Below are positions 18,775 through 27,055 of a stretch of 64,000 nucleotides of DNA, in pieces. The notes beneath the pieces were generated by a model. That model was not told where the DNA came from. It saw nothing but the letters and a program-made list of their open reading frames with translations, and did no database searches. This stretch comes from Listeria monocytogenes (GTDB lineage: Bacteria > Bacillota > Bacilli > Lactobacillales > Listeriaceae). Position 1 is the first letter of the stretch. Each line of letters begins with the position of its first letter. Both the position numbers and the translations under genes were made by a program. Where the stretch lies: assembly GCF_900187225.1 (NCBI RefSeq), contig NZ_LT906436.1, positions 930,001 to 994,000 of the forward strand. The letters run 5' to 3'.

Positions 18775-19770
18775 ATGTATTTTATAGATAATAATAATGA
18801 GAAAGATCCACGTATTAATTTAGCGGTGGAGGAATTTATTTTAACAGAATTAAATCTAGATGAGCCTGTGCTTTTATTTTATATTAATAAGCCATCGATT
18901 ATCATTGGACGCAATCAAAATACGGTAGAAGAAATTGATACAGAGTATGTGGAGAAAAATGATGTCATCGTTGTGCGCAGACTTTCTGGTGGCGGCGCGG
19001 TTTATCACGATGAAGGAAACTTAAATTTCAGTTTTATCACGGAAGATGATGGAGAGTCTTTCCATAATTTTGCGAAATTCACACAACCGATTGTGGAAGC
19101 TCTGAAACGTTTAGGCGTCAATGCGGAACTAAAAGGGCGTAATGATTTATTGATTGATGGCTTCAAAGTTTCCGGTAATGCGCAATTTGCAACAAAAGGA
19201 AAAATGTTCTCGCATGGTACATTAATGTATGATTTGAACTTAGATAACGTTGCTGCATCGCTAAAACCACGTAAAGATAAAATCGAATCAAAAGGAATTA
19301 AGTCTGTTCGTAGTCGAGTAGCGAATATTTCTGATTTCATGGACCAAGAAATGACAACCGAGGAGTTTCGAGATTTACTCTTACTTTATATTTTTGGCGT
19401 GGAAAAAGTAGAAGACGTGAAAGAATACAAACTAACTGCCGCAGATTGGGAAAAAATCCACGAAATCTCTGCTAAACGTTATGGTAACTGGGACTGGAAT
19501 TATGGGAAATCGCCAAAATTTGACTTAACACGTACAAAACGTTTCCCAGTTGGTGCAGTAGACGTTCGCTTGAATGTCCAAAAAGGTGTGATTACAGATA
19601 TCAAGATTTTTGGTGACTTCTTCGGCGTTAAAAATGTGGCAGATATCGAGGAGAAATTAGTTAATACTACTTATAAACGTGAAGTTTTGGCTGAGGCTTT
19701 AGTAGATATAGACGTAAAAGAATACTTTGGTAATATTACTAAAGATGAATTTTTAGATTTACTTTATTAA
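18775..19770 (+). CDS. lplA1: Lipoate-protein ligase A
   Basis: A 331-residue ligase that activates lipoate with ATP and attaches it to the E2 subunits of 2-oxoacid dehydrogenases. The lipoate-binding loop RRLSGGGAVYHDEGN is at about residues 70-84 and SGNAQ follows near 140. The C-terminal domain (about 250-331) is present, so this is a full-length enzyme. In L. monocytogenes LplA1 (lmo0931) is needed to use host-derived lipoate during growth in the cytosol. The ribosome site AGGGG/GGAG lies just before the ATG, 23 bases after the MBL gene, so the two are probably co-transcribed. Confidence 0.93.
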   Translation: MYFIDNNNEKDPRINLAVEEFILTELNLDEPVLLFYINKPSIIIGRNQNTVEEIDTEYVEKNDVIVVRRLSGGGAVYHDEGNLNFSFITEDDGESFHNFAKFTQPIVEALKRLGVNAELKGRNDLLIDGFKVSGNAQFATKGKMFSHGTLMYDLNLDNVAASLKPRKDKIESKGIKSVRSRVANISDFMDQEMTTEEFRDLLLLYIFGVEKVEDVKEYKLTAADWEKIHEISAKRYGNWDWNYGKSPKFDLTRTKRFPVGAVDVRLNVQKGVITDIKIFGDFFGVKNVADIEEKLVNTTYKREVLAEALVDIDVKEYFGNITKDEFLDLLY

Positions 19771-19811
19771 AAAAATGGAAAGCACGCGGGATGCGTGCTT
19801 TCCATTTTTTT
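19769..19811. terminator. Bidirectional terminator between lplA1 and the DedA gene
   Basis: AAAAAATGGAAAGCACGC pairs with GCGTGCTTTCCATTTTTT with a 5-base loop; both flanks carry the tracts needed for termination in either direction. Confidence 0.92.
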
Positions 19812-20421
19812 ATTTGAGATTTTTTCCTGACATCCAGTGTTCTAATCGTTTTCCAACAAACCATAAAATAACGACAGAAACAGCTAATATAGCCAGTTTA
19901 AGCGGTTGGTGAATCAAGTCTACGAAATCATAGCCAATATAGCTAATAGCGAATACTTTTATTAATTTCCCACCTACAAGCGCTAATATAAATTGATACA
20001 CTTTAATTTTAGAGAGACCTGCAACGATATTTACGGCAGAAGATGGAGTAAAAGGCATTACAAGTAAAATAAAAATCGGACTAAAACCATGTCTATCAAT
20101 CCATTCCATTACTCGTTTAATTTGTTTATGACCTGAAATAAAGCGTAAAAAACGAGTCTGCCCAAATTTTCGTGCTAACAAAAATACGCATAAACTACCA
20201 GCAATGGCTGCAATAACAGAGATTAAAAAGCCAATGAGTAGTCCATATGCATTTACGTTCACTACAACGAAAACTATAAATGGTAAAAATGGTAAAAACG
20301 CTTCAATAAAAGGTAAGAGAAAAGCTAAAAGTGGACCTAGATTTCGGTACTCACTTAGCCAGTACATTAAATTATCATAAGAAAAGAAATTCATCATATC
20401 CTGCCAAAATGTCATAAGCAA
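19810..20421 (-). CDS. TVP38/TMEM64 (DedA superfamily) membrane protein
   Basis: A 203-residue integral membrane protein with about five or six hydrophobic segments. It carries the VTT/SNARE-associated domain seen in YdjX/TVP38 proteins, including the FLLARKFGQTRFLRFI and the later VMPFTPSSAVNIVAG segments. DedA-superfamily members include flippases for undecaprenyl phosphate and other lipids. That role is attractive here because the upstream gene makes an undecaprenyl-phosphate-linked sugar, but it is only an inference. A 118-base gap with an inverted repeat separates them. Confidence 0.8.
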   Translation of the reverse strand: MLMTFWQDMMNFFSYDNLMYWLSEYRNLGPLLAFLLPFIEAFLPFLPFIVFVVVNVNAYGLLIGFLISVIAAIAGSLCVFLLARKFGQTRFLRFISGHKQIKRVMEWIDRHGFSPIFILLVMPFTPSSAVNIVAGLSKIKVYQFILALVGGKLIKVFAISYIGYDFVDLIHQPLKLAILAVSVVILWFVGKRLEHWMSGKNLK

Positions 20422-20498
20422 GCCTCCAGTGGTCTTTAACTACATAATTTATTTTCTCACATAAAAATGATAAAGCGCTAATAAAACAGCTTGAATAT

Positions 20499-20534
20499 AG
20501 TTAAAATCCTAGCATTTTAACCAGGATTTTAACT
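20499..20534 (-). terminator. Perfect 12-bp inverted repeat, possible weak terminator after gtlA
   Basis: AGTTAAAATCCT (20499-20510) pairs with AGGATTTTAACT (20523-20534). The stem is AT-rich and the following run on the minus strand has few T, so termination may be partial, allowing readthrough into the DedA gene. Confidence 0.5.
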
Positions 20535-20539
20535 AAATA

Positions 20540-21487
20540 TTATTTTTGGTCAGAAAAACCATTTTCTTCTTCTATAATATAAAGCGGACGATCTTTTACT
20601 TCATCATAAATTCGACCAATGTATTCACCAATTAATCCCAGAATGAAAAGAATTGTCCCTCCAAAAACAAGTTGTAAAATAATAATAGAAGTCCAGCCCG
20701 TTAATGTTGTATCAGTAAAGAATCGTTGGAAGAGCACTATAATTAAGTAAATAAAGCCAATAAATGCTGTTAAAACGCCAAGATAGCTTGCAAGTTTTAA
20801 GGGCCGATAAGAAAAAGAGGTGATACCATCTATAGATAATTTAATCATTTTTTTGAGTGGATATTTTGTTTCTCCAGCCGCGCGTTCATCTCGTTCATAA
20901 TGAAGGGCTGTTTGTTTAAAGCCAAGCCAACTTACTTGGCCACGAACAAAGGGGTTTTTCTCATGTAAGCCAGCGAGTTCGCGACAAACTTGCGCATCCA
21001 TAAGCCGGAAATCCCCTGTATCAACTGGAATATTGATATCTGTTAATTTAGTTAAAATACGATAAAAAAGAGAAGCGCTTTGTTTTTTAAAGAAAGTCTC
21101 GCCTTTTCGTTTGAGGCGCTGTGCATATACAACTTGATAGCCTTCTTTCCATTTCTCAACCATTTCAATAATTAATTCAGGAGGATCTTGTAAATCTGCA
21201 TCAATTACAATAACAGCTTTACCGTGAGCATAATTGGCACCGGCAGTAATAGCAATCTGATGCCCAAAATTCCTCGAAAAATGGATTGCTTTTACACAAC
21301 TATCTTCTGCGCTTAACTTTTGCAACATACTCTTCGTGAGATCTCGACTACCATCATTTACAAAAATAATTTCGTAGGGACCGTCAAGTGTTTGCATGAC
21401 TTCTGTAAGCCGTTTATATGTTTTTAGTAGAACTTCTTCTTCATTAAAAACAGGGACTATACAGGAGTATTCAATACTATTTTCCAT
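20540..21487 (-). CDS. gtlA: GT2 family polyprenyl-phosphate glycosyltransferase (GtlA/CsbB type)
   Basis: A 315-residue enzyme with an N-terminal GT-A domain and two C-terminal membrane helices (about 235-257 and 268-292). The nucleotide-sugar and metal motifs are VPVFNEEE, IFVNDGSRD and IDADLQDPPE. Its family (GtrB/CsbB/DPM-like) loads a sugar onto undecaprenyl phosphate on the inner face of the membrane. In L. monocytogenes the gene at this position (lmo0933, gtlA) is needed for galactosylation of lipoteichoic acid, the transfer step being made by a separate protein. No promoter is obvious; the upstream DNA is a decayed gene. Confidence 0.88.
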   Translation of the reverse strand: MENSIEYSCIVPVFNEEEVLLKTYKRLTEVMQTLDGPYEIIFVNDGSRDLTKSMLQKLSAEDSCVKAIHFSRNFGHQIAITAGANYAHGKAVIVIDADLQDPPELIIEMVEKWKEGYQVVYAQRLKRKGETFFKKQSASLFYRILTKLTDINIPVDTGDFRLMDAQVCRELAGLHEKNPFVRGQVSWLGFKQTALHYERDERAAGETKYPLKKMIKLSIDGITSFSYRPLKLASYLGVLTAFIGFIYLIIVLFQRFFTDTTLTGWTSIIILQLVFGGTILFILGLIGEYIGRIYDEVKDRPLYIIEEENGFSDQK

Positions 21488-21538
21488 ACTTCACACATCC
21501 TTAATTAAGTTGATAAAGTGTCCCGCCACTAGTACCAT

Positions 21539-21719
21539 TTATCCGTTAGCATTAAATTCGATGTTGTATGAAGCACTAGAAGTAGTACCATCGTTATCAG
21601 AAGTAAAAACATTTTTGTAAAAGTCAACGATCGCTTTACCATTTCTTCTATCCATTTTACCACATCTGAGTCAGAAGCTTTACCATTGAGAGAAGATAAA
21701 TATATTTTATATCGTGATT
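21539..21719 (-). pseudogene. Remnant of a protein-coding gene upstream of gtlA
   Basis: On the minus strand one frame reads as a plausible protein segment (starting ESRYKIYLSSLNGKASDSD, about 21719-21640). The reading then continues well only in a second frame, as NGKAIVDFYKNVFTSDNDG and onward to a TAA at 21539-21541. The second frame has an ATG at 21653-21655 but no ribosome site. The 11-base string AATGGTAAAGC occurs twice around the switch point. Upstream of the first piece is an in-frame stop. I read this as the C-terminal end of a broken gene. I do not recognise the family. Confidence 0.4.
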
Positions 21720-21792
21720 CTTATTTATTTGAGTAAAAAAGCTTTAAAGAAAACAAATATTTATTTTTTATAAAGAAATTCCAGAAAAAGCC

Positions 21793-21821
21793 TTGTCAAA
21801 ACATACATAGAATGGTATTAT
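21793..21821 (+). promoter_or_regulatory. Strong sigma-A promoter of tRNA-Gly
   Basis: TTGTCA (21793-21798) and TATTAT (21816-21821) are 17 bases apart, 36 bases before the tRNA. Confidence 0.85.
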
Positions 21822-21857
21822 ATAAAAGTTGTTAAAACACTAAGAACTACTTACTAT

Positions 21858-21928
21858 GCGGGTGTAGTTTAGTGGTAAAACTACAGCCTTCCAAGCTGTT
21901 GTCGTGGGTTCGATTCCCATCACCCGCT
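21858..21928 (+). tRNA. tRNA-Gly (anticodon TCC)
   Basis: A 71-base cloverleaf without encoded CCA. The acceptor arms are GCGGGTG and CACCCGC, the anticodon loop is CTTCCAA with TCC at 21890-21892, and the T-loop reads GGTTCGATTCC. It decodes GGA and GGG. Confidence 0.97.
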
Positions 21929-21953
21929 TTATATTTTTATAAATCCTGTTATC

Positions 21954-21998
21954 AACGCAGTGTTTCGACCTTTTTAAGCGAAGCATTGCGTTTATTTT
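21954..21998 (+). terminator. Hairpin after tRNA-Gly, likely partial terminator
   Basis: A 14-bp stem (AACGCAGTGTTTCG with CGAAGCATTGCGTT, two G-U pairs) is followed by TTATTTTATT. It could end the tRNA transcript while letting some polymerase pass into queG, which has no clear promoter of its own. Confidence 0.65.
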
Positions 21999-22024
21999 AT
22001 TGCCTGAAAATAAGGAGAGAGGGG

Positions 22025-23167
22025 ATGATGGTAGTGAAGCAGAAAGCTGATTATGCAGCGTTAAAAGAAGAGCTCATTGCTTATGCATATGAAATTGGTA
22101 TTCAAAAAATTGGTTTCACGACAGCGGACCCTTTTTTATTTTTAAAAGAACGATTATTAGAGGCGGAAGCGCTGGACCTTTTTACGGGATTTGAACATCC
22201 AGTAATTGAAGAGCGAGTTTATCCTGAACTTATCTTCAAAGAACCTCAGTCGATTATCGCCATTGCACTTGCTTATCCGTCTAAATTAAAAGAAGCACCT
22301 GTGAGTAAAAAAGGAGCTAGGCGAGGTGTGTTTGCCAGAGCTTCTTGGGGAATTGATTACCATACCGTTTTGCGAGAAAAATTAGCGCTACTCGAAACTT
22401 TTTTAATTGAGCGATTACCTGATGTACGAATGAAATCGATGGTGGATACAGGGGAATTATCGGATGTAGCTGTAGCAGAACGAGCGGGAATAGGCTGGCG
22501 GGGGAAAAATACCTTGCTAATAACGCCTGAATACGGCTCGTGGGTTTATTTAGGTGAGATGATAACCAATATTCCCTTTGAACCAGATACCCCTGCTAGC
22601 GACTTGTGTGGAAGCTGTAATCAATGTGTTAAAGCCTGTCCAACGGGTTCCTTACTAGGGGAAGGGAAAATGAATCCGAAAATATGTTTAAGTTATTTGA
22701 CGCAAACAAAAGACTTTCTAGATGAAAAATATCGCGAAGTGTTGCATAATCGTTTGTATGGTTGTGATACTTGTCAGGTAGTCTGTCCGTATAATCGTGG
22801 GCATGATTTCCACTTTCATGAAGAAATGGAGCCTGATCCAGAGCTTGTTCGACCAGAATTAAAACCACTATTACACATTTCCAATCGCGCTTTTAAAGAA
22901 CAGTTTGGCGATATGGCGGGTTCGTGGCGTGGGAAGAAGCCCATTCAGCGAAATGCCATCATCATTCTAGCGCGGTATAAAGATAAAACAGCTGTACCAG
23001 ACTTAATCGACTGTTTGCAAAACGATCCAAGACCAGTCATCCGAGGAACTGCCGGCTGGGCGCTACGAAAAATTGGTGGAAGAGATGCCGAAGAAGCTGT
23101 CGAGCGAGCACTTCAAACCGAACAAGATGTACAAGTATTACAAGAATTAACAGTCATACCAAATTAA
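22025..23167 (+). CDS. queG: Epoxyqueuosine reductase
   Basis: A 380-residue cobalamin- and iron-sulfur-dependent enzyme that makes the last step of queuosine synthesis in tRNA. Two 4Fe-4S motifs are visible: CGSCNQCVKACPTGS (about residues 197-211) and CDTCQVVCPYN (about 247-257). A HEAT-like repeat domain closes the C-terminus (about residues 320-375). A longer frame opens inside the tRNA gene at 21872 but is not credible. AAGGAG at 22012-22017 places the start at the ATG at 22025 (or 22028). The next gene, trmL, also modifies tRNA. Confidence 0.92.
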   Translation: MMVVKQKADYAALKEELIAYAYEIGIQKIGFTTADPFLFLKERLLEAEALDLFTGFEHPVIEERVYPELIFKEPQSIIAIALAYPSKLKEAPVSKKGARRGVFARASWGIDYHTVLREKLALLETFLIERLPDVRMKSMVDTGELSDVAVAERAGIGWRGKNTLLITPEYGSWVYLGEMITNIPFEPDTPASDLCGSCNQCVKACPTGSLLGEGKMNPKICLSYLTQTKDFLDEKYREVLHNRLYGCDTCQVVCPYNRGHDFHFHEEMEPDPELVRPELKPLLHISNRAFKEQFGDMAGSWRGKKPIQRNAIIILARYKDKTAVPDLIDCLQNDPRPVIRGTAGWALRKIGGRDAEEAVERALQTEQDVQVLQELTVIPN

Positions 23168-23187
23168 TAGAAACCAGGTGAAAAGAA

Positions 23188-23697
23188 ATGCCAAACCATA
23201 TCGTACTATACCAACCAGAAATACCAGCGAATACCGGAAATATCTCCAGAACATGTGCCGGGACAGATACTTACTTACATTTAATCCGTCCACTTGGTTT
23301 TTCAACAGACGATAAAATGTTAAAACGTGCTGGACTTGATTACTGGGATAACGTGAAACTTTCCTATTACGATTCTCTAGATGAATTCTTCGAGAAAAAT
23401 GAAGGCGGAGAATTTTATTACATTACCAAATTTGGTCGTCATGTTTATAGCGATATCGATTATAGTGATACAAACAAAGATTATTTCTTCGTTTTTGGAA
23501 AAGAAACGACTGGATTGCCAGATGCGCTTTTACAAGAGAATGAAGAAAATTGTTTGCGTATTCCAATGACTGACCATATTCGTTCATTGAATTTATCTAA
23601 TACAGCAGCAATTTTAGCTTATGAAGCGTTACGTCAGCAGAATTTTGGTGCACTTTTACAAGAACCGAATTACGATCGAAAAATTTTTCAAGACTAA
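23188..23697 (+). CDS. trmL: tRNA (cytidine/uridine-34 2'-O)-methyltransferase
   Basis: A 169-residue SPOUT-class methyltransferase (CspR/YibK). It methylates the wobble ribose of leucine tRNAs using S-adenosylmethionine. The trefoil-knot motifs are the N-terminal LYQPEIPANTGNISRTCAG, FGKETTGLP (residues about 107-115) and the C-terminal RIPMTDHIRSLNLSNTAAI. Length fits the family. It follows queG by 20 bases with a good AGGTG site, and precedes a nitroreductase gene by 12 bases. Confidence 0.92.
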   Translation: MPNHIVLYQPEIPANTGNISRTCAGTDTYLHLIRPLGFSTDDKMLKRAGLDYWDNVKLSYYDSLDEFFEKNEGGEFYYITKFGRHVYSDIDYSDTNKDYFFVFGKETTGLPDALLQENEENCLRIPMTDHIRSLNLSNTAAILAYEALRQQNFGALLQEPNYDRKIFQD

Positions 23698-23709
23698 GGG
23701 GGAGTTAGG

Positions 23710-24450
23710 ATGAATCAGGCGATAGATGCCATTCTGGGACATTACTCAGTGCGAAAATTTGAAGACAAGGACTTAACGGAAGAAGCGTTGACCTTACTTA
23801 TCAAGAGTGCACAAGCCGCATCTACATCCAGTTTTGTTCAAGCATACTCCATCATCGGAATAACAGATAAAGATATTCGGGAACAAATCTCAGCCATTGC
23901 AGGAAATCAACCATATACAGTACAAACTGGACAACTATTTATTTTCGTTGCTGATTTAGCTCGTCATCACGCCATCTTAGAAGAACACCAAGTAGACACA
24001 GCGGCACTGGAAACTTCAGAAAAATGGCTTGTTTCCGTCATAGATGCGGCACTTGCTGCGCAAAATATGGCTATCGCGGCAGAATCATTAGGACTTGGTA
24101 TTTGCTTTATTGGCGGTATTCGTAACGATGTCGAACAAATCGCCGAAATACTTGATTTACCACCATATACGATGCCGTTATTTGGTCTAACAATTGGTCA
24201 TCCAGTTGCTAACAAAGAAAAAGCGAAACCGAGATTACCTCAAGATTTGGTATATCACGAAAATAGTTACCAAAAAATGAATCCAGAAACTTTAGCAGAA
24301 TACGATAAACAAATAAAAACTTACTACAATGAACGAACAGCAGGTAAACGAGTAGAAGGCTGGTCCGAACAAATTGCCCGCGGACTTGGAAGACCAAGCC
24401 GTTTAGATTTAAAAGCATTTTTAGAAAAACAACATTTAAATCAAAAATAA
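23710..24450 (+). CDS. NADPH-dependent nitroreductase/flavin oxidoreductase (NfrA/NfsA type)
   Basis: A 246-residue FMN-binding oxidoreductase of the NfsA/FRP group. The N-terminal HYSVRKFEDKDL binds FMN phosphate, and GLGICFIGGIRND (about residues 135-147) is the second flavin-binding block. Such enzymes reduce nitroaromatics, flavins or disulfides with NADPH. Bacillus NfrA is a stress-induced member. It ends the tRNA-Gly/queG/trmL transcription unit before a strong terminator. The physiological substrate is unknown. Confidence 0.88.
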   Translation: MNQAIDAILGHYSVRKFEDKDLTEEALTLLIKSAQAASTSSFVQAYSIIGITDKDIREQISAIAGNQPYTVQTGQLFIFVADLARHHAILEEHQVDTAALETSEKWLVSVIDAALAAQNMAIAAESLGLGICFIGGIRNDVEQIAEILDLPPYTMPLFGLTIGHPVANKEKAKPRLPQDLVYHENSYQKMNPETLAEYDKQIKTYYNERTAGKRVEGWSEQIARGLGRPSRLDLKAFLEKQHLNQK

Positions 24451-24496
24451 AAGAACGGTACAGCACATTATCGTAATGCGCCGTACCGTTCTTTTT
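24448..24496. terminator. Bidirectional terminator between the nitroreductase and small membrane protein genes
   Basis: AAAAGAACGGTAC pairs with GTACCGTTCTTTTT, with further pairing of GC/GC inside the loop. Confidence 0.88.
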
Positions 24497-24499
24497 CAG

Positions 24500-24661
24500 T
24501 TATTTACGTTTATTTCTAGCCATTTGAATTAAGTTCCAAATAACGAGTATTAAAACGATTACTAGCAAGATATTAATTAATCCACCCGCAATATGGAAAA
24601 TAATTCCAAGTAACCAAACTGCTAATAAAACAACGATTATTCCCCAAATAATTCCTAACAT
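24500..24661 (-). CDS. Small membrane protein of the lmo0937 family (53 residues)
   Basis: A 53-residue, highly hydrophobic protein beginning MLGIIWGIIVVLLAV and ending MARNKRK. It has two closely spaced membrane segments and a basic tail. It corresponds to the small protein family named after Listeria lmo0937 (DUF5670), of unknown function. AGAGG precedes the ATG by about 9 bases. A near-perfect sigma-B promoter lies 43-67 bases upstream, so it is a general stress gene. Confidence 0.85.
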   Translation of the reverse strand: MLGIIWGIIVVLLAVWLLGIIFHIAGGLINILLVIVLILVIWNLIQMARNKRK

Positions 24662-24703
24662 ATATAAAAACCTCTTTCTGCACTTTTGATTGTACTCTTA
24701 TAT

Positions 24704-24728
24704 ATTCCCGTGAGATCAGTCTTTAAAC
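24704..24728 (-). promoter_or_regulatory. Sigma-B promoter of the small membrane protein
   Basis: On the minus strand GTTTAA (24728-24723), a 13-base spacer and GGGAAT (24709-24704) match the sigma-B consensus closely. It gives a leader of about 35 bases. Confidence 0.85.
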
Positions 24729-24748
24729 ATATTTGGGCTAAAAACAGA

Positions 24749-25207
24749 CTATTTTTTTGTAATATAGGTTAAAAGAGCTTTCACTCCCTCAGTTACCATG
24801 CGCTCGGTTTCATCAAAATCACCAGTATAATAAGGGTCGGGGATATCTTTATCTTCTTGACCTGAGACAAAAGACATCAGCGAACGAATGATTACATCTG
24901 GATTGTTATTAAGGGCATTTAAATCAGCTAAATTTTGCTGATCCATCCCGATAATAAAATCTGCTTCTTTAAAATCAGCATCAGAAATTTTTCGAGCACG
25001 CATTGCTTGGTAATCAACACCATGCTTTTTCAACACTTCCTGCGTCCCGCGATGTGGAGGCTTACCTAAATTCCACGTTCCAGTTGCTGCAGAATCAATC
25101 TTTATTTCATCCGTCAGCCCAGCATTAGCCACTTCTTTTCGAAATAACCCCTCAGCCATGGGGGAACGACAAATATTTCCTAAACATACAAAAACTACTT
25201 TTACCAA
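24749..25207 (-). CDS. Low-molecular-weight protein-tyrosine phosphatase
   Basis: A 152-residue LMW phosphatase. The catalytic P-loop VCLGNICRSPMAE starts at residue 7 with Cys8 and Arg14. The general-acid Asp is in DIPDPYYTGD (about residue 120). It resembles Bacillus YfkJ. In L. monocytogenes four such enzymes exist and the family is linked to bacteriophage resistance and stress, but the target of this one is unknown. It follows the SUKH gene by 12 bases and is probably in the same transcript. Confidence 0.9.
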   Translation of the reverse strand: MVKVVFVCLGNICRSPMAEGLFRKEVANAGLTDEIKIDSAATGTWNLGKPPHRGTQEVLKKHGVDYQAMRARKISDADFKEADFIIGMDQQNLADLNALNNNPDVIIRSLMSFVSGQEDKDIPDPYYTGDFDETERMVTEGVKALLTYITKK

Positions 25208-25219
25208 TTGAATTCCTCC

Positions 25220-25975
25220 TTAGTTCCATTCTTTATATAATTCAGCCACAGTCACTTTATTTATTCCATCACACGCTTTAAGTCGGACGAAAATTTGCTC
25301 CACAAGCTCAGGTACGAGTTTTCTTCGGAAATAAAGCAATTGATTTTCAAATAAACTACAGACAACTAAATTATACGGGATTTCTTGTTTTTCAAGTAAT
25401 CCTAAAAGTGTCTCTAAATACCACTTTTTATCTGGATAATCTTCTAATAGTTCCAGTAACTGTTTTGTTTTTTGCACATTGCTGGAAGCGAAAATTTGAT
25501 TTAATTTTTTTATGGGAAATTGTTCCGCGAAATCGGTAGGAAAGGGACTAAAGTACAATTCCTCTATAAATGTAGCAAACGTTTCAGCAACAATAAGTGT
25601 TTGTAACGTTTCAAAATCAACATAAATAATACTGGGTTCGGACGTATTATCTATATAAGAAAAACCAAGATAACGCGATTCATCCCGGTGAAAGTAAACT
25701 TGCTTTCCTGCGAGCTCAACATCTTTTTGTTCTGGAATATCCGTTAATAATTCATCCAAACTTCCCAAATAATAGATCTCGCCAAAATCCAGCCCGTAAG
25801 AAGTAGGTTCCGAAGTCGGGAAATGATTTTTGCGAATCAAACCACCATTTTGCTTCAATAGCAATTGTTTATAGTCAGTTGGCAAAATCAAGCCAATCTC
25901 AGTTTCTTTTTCATGTATAGTTTGTTCAGTTGCGCCTTTATTTTCGTTTTCCACCCAAATCGTCATCTTCTTCAA
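25220..25975 (-). CDS. SMI1/KNR4 (SUKH) family protein
   Basis: A 251-residue cytoplasmic protein with a SUKH domain in its first 150 residues. Visible SUKH features are the opening EKETEIGLILPTDYKQLLLKQNGG and the later YLGFSYIDNTSEPSIIYVDFE. The C-terminal 90 residues are helical and not recognised. SUKH proteins are often immunity proteins against polymorphic toxins, but no toxin gene is next to it, so another role is possible. It lies between the Hsp90/TPR genes and the phosphatase, after a terminator hairpin. Confidence 0.8.
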   Translation of the reverse strand: MKKMTIWVENENKGATEQTIHEKETEIGLILPTDYKQLLLKQNGGLIRKNHFPTSEPTSYGLDFGEIYYLGSLDELLTDIPEQKDVELAGKQVYFHRDESRYLGFSYIDNTSEPSIIYVDFETLQTLIVAETFATFIEELYFSPFPTDFAEQFPIKKLNQIFASSNVQKTKQLLELLEDYPDKKWYLETLLGLLEKQEIPYNLVVCSLFENQLLYFRRKLVPELVEQIFVRLKACDGINKVTVAELYKEWN

Positions 25976-26013
25976 CTCCTCCCTGTATTATCCTAAAAAA
26001 AGCGATATAGCGC

Positions 26014-26054
26014 AAACAAAAGAACATAGCTAGGAATAATTCCTAACTATGTTC
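26014..26054 (-). terminator. Terminator after the distal TPR-like gene
   Basis: On the minus strand a long stem (GAACATAG with CTATGTTC, plus inner AGGAAT/ATTCCT) runs into TTCTTTTGTTTG. Confidence 0.75.
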
Positions 26055-26061
26055 CAAAATA

Positions 26062-27024
26062 TCACTTCAAAAGATCTTGATAATAACTATTTTCATTCCG
26101 AGCATCAAACTTCGCCGTTAAAGCTTCCGTCATTTCCACCAAATCAGCTTCTTTTTCCCGGTCGAAAAGAGGATAGGCTGCTTGTAGGAATAAGAGACGA
26201 TCCATTCCGCTTTCTGCTTGAAGAACAATTTCCTTATGCACATCAAGAACTTCGCGTGCTTTTTCTGTTTGGTTTGTCTTCACTAGATATTTAAGCAAAT
26301 AGCTGAGTGGTTGGATTAAGGCGATCTGTTTTTCCACAAGTGGATAACCTTTATCGAAGCATTCTTGCGCCATCTCCGCATCACCAAGTTCCAAATAAAC
26401 AAGCGCCATATCTCCATAAGTATAATGAGGGACTTCGGCACAGGCTAATTTTCCATTAATAATCGGGGTAGCTGTTTCCTTGGCTTTTTCATAATCTTTA
26501 ATGAAGTAATAATAACTGGCTTGAGCACATGTTTCGCAAGCACGGCAGTCATTTAAATGATCAGCTTCTGTGTTATTCCATTTAACAAAGAATTGTTTAG
26601 CTTTTTCCACTTCACCCATCCACATAGCATCAAGCGTACAAACTTTATAATAAGGGCGCAGTGAGTAATTTTGCTGCTCGAATTTCAGCTTCATATCCTC
26701 TAAAAGCCTGTTAATTTGTGTTTTTGGTATTTCATCAAATGTAGCAATCTGTTCGCTAATCCATTTATAATTCCAAAAAAGATCGAAGGTGTCTACAGAA
26801 GAATCGTCGTCTTCCCATTTTTTCACTAACCAACTAAATGCTTTCAGTTGTTTTTTAGGAAAGCCAGCCGTTAAACAAGTTTCTATCAATAATTCCCTGG
26901 CTTCAACAGCGCTTTCGACATCGTTATACATATCGGCACTTGCAATAGCTTGTTCCAATAATTTTACTTTTTCAGAAGTATCGTCCATTCCCCAAGCTTC
27001 TTCTAGTGCATTCAAATAATCCAT
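26062..27024 (-). CDS. TPR-like helical repeat protein, paralogue 1 (Hsp90 operon)
   Basis: A 320-residue, all-helical, acidic protein made of repeated helix pairs resembling tetratricopeptide repeats; no signal or membrane segment. A cysteine cluster (CRACETC, about residue 158) could bind metal or form disulfides. An ATG at 27030 touches the GGAGG site, so the ATG at 27024, 6 bases after it, is the likely start. It is a clear tandem duplicate of the next upstream gene; the two share a 56-base identical stretch (26105-26160 and 27105-27160) and an almost identical C-terminus. The role is unknown; position behind an Hsp90 gene suggests a co-chaperone or client adaptor. Confidence 0.75.
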   Translation of the reverse strand: MDYLNALEEAWGMDDTSEKVKLLEQAIASADMYNDVESAVEARELLIETCLTAGFPKKQLKAFSWLVKKWEDDDSSVDTFDLFWNYKWISEQIATFDEIPKTQINRLLEDMKLKFEQQNYSLRPYYKVCTLDAMWMGEVEKAKQFFVKWNNTEADHLNDCRACETCAQASYYYFIKDYEKAKETATPIINGKLACAEVPHYTYGDMALVYLELGDAEMAQECFDKGYPLVEKQIALIQPLSYLLKYLVKTNQTEKAREVLDVHKEIVLQAESGMDRLLFLQAAYPLFDREKEADLVEMTEALTAKFDARNENSYYQDLLK

Positions 27025-27055
27025 TGTCATCCTCCAATAGCATTTTGTAAAACTT

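Noticed and set aside
21872-22024. Upstream extension of queG beginning inside tRNA-Gly
   Set aside because: The open frame starts within the tRNA gene and runs through its terminator hairpin; homologues and the ribosome site support the start at 22025.
25220-25975. SUKH protein read as immunity part of a toxin system
   Set aside because: No polymorphic toxin, secretion or second immunity gene lies nearby, so this specific role is not supported.
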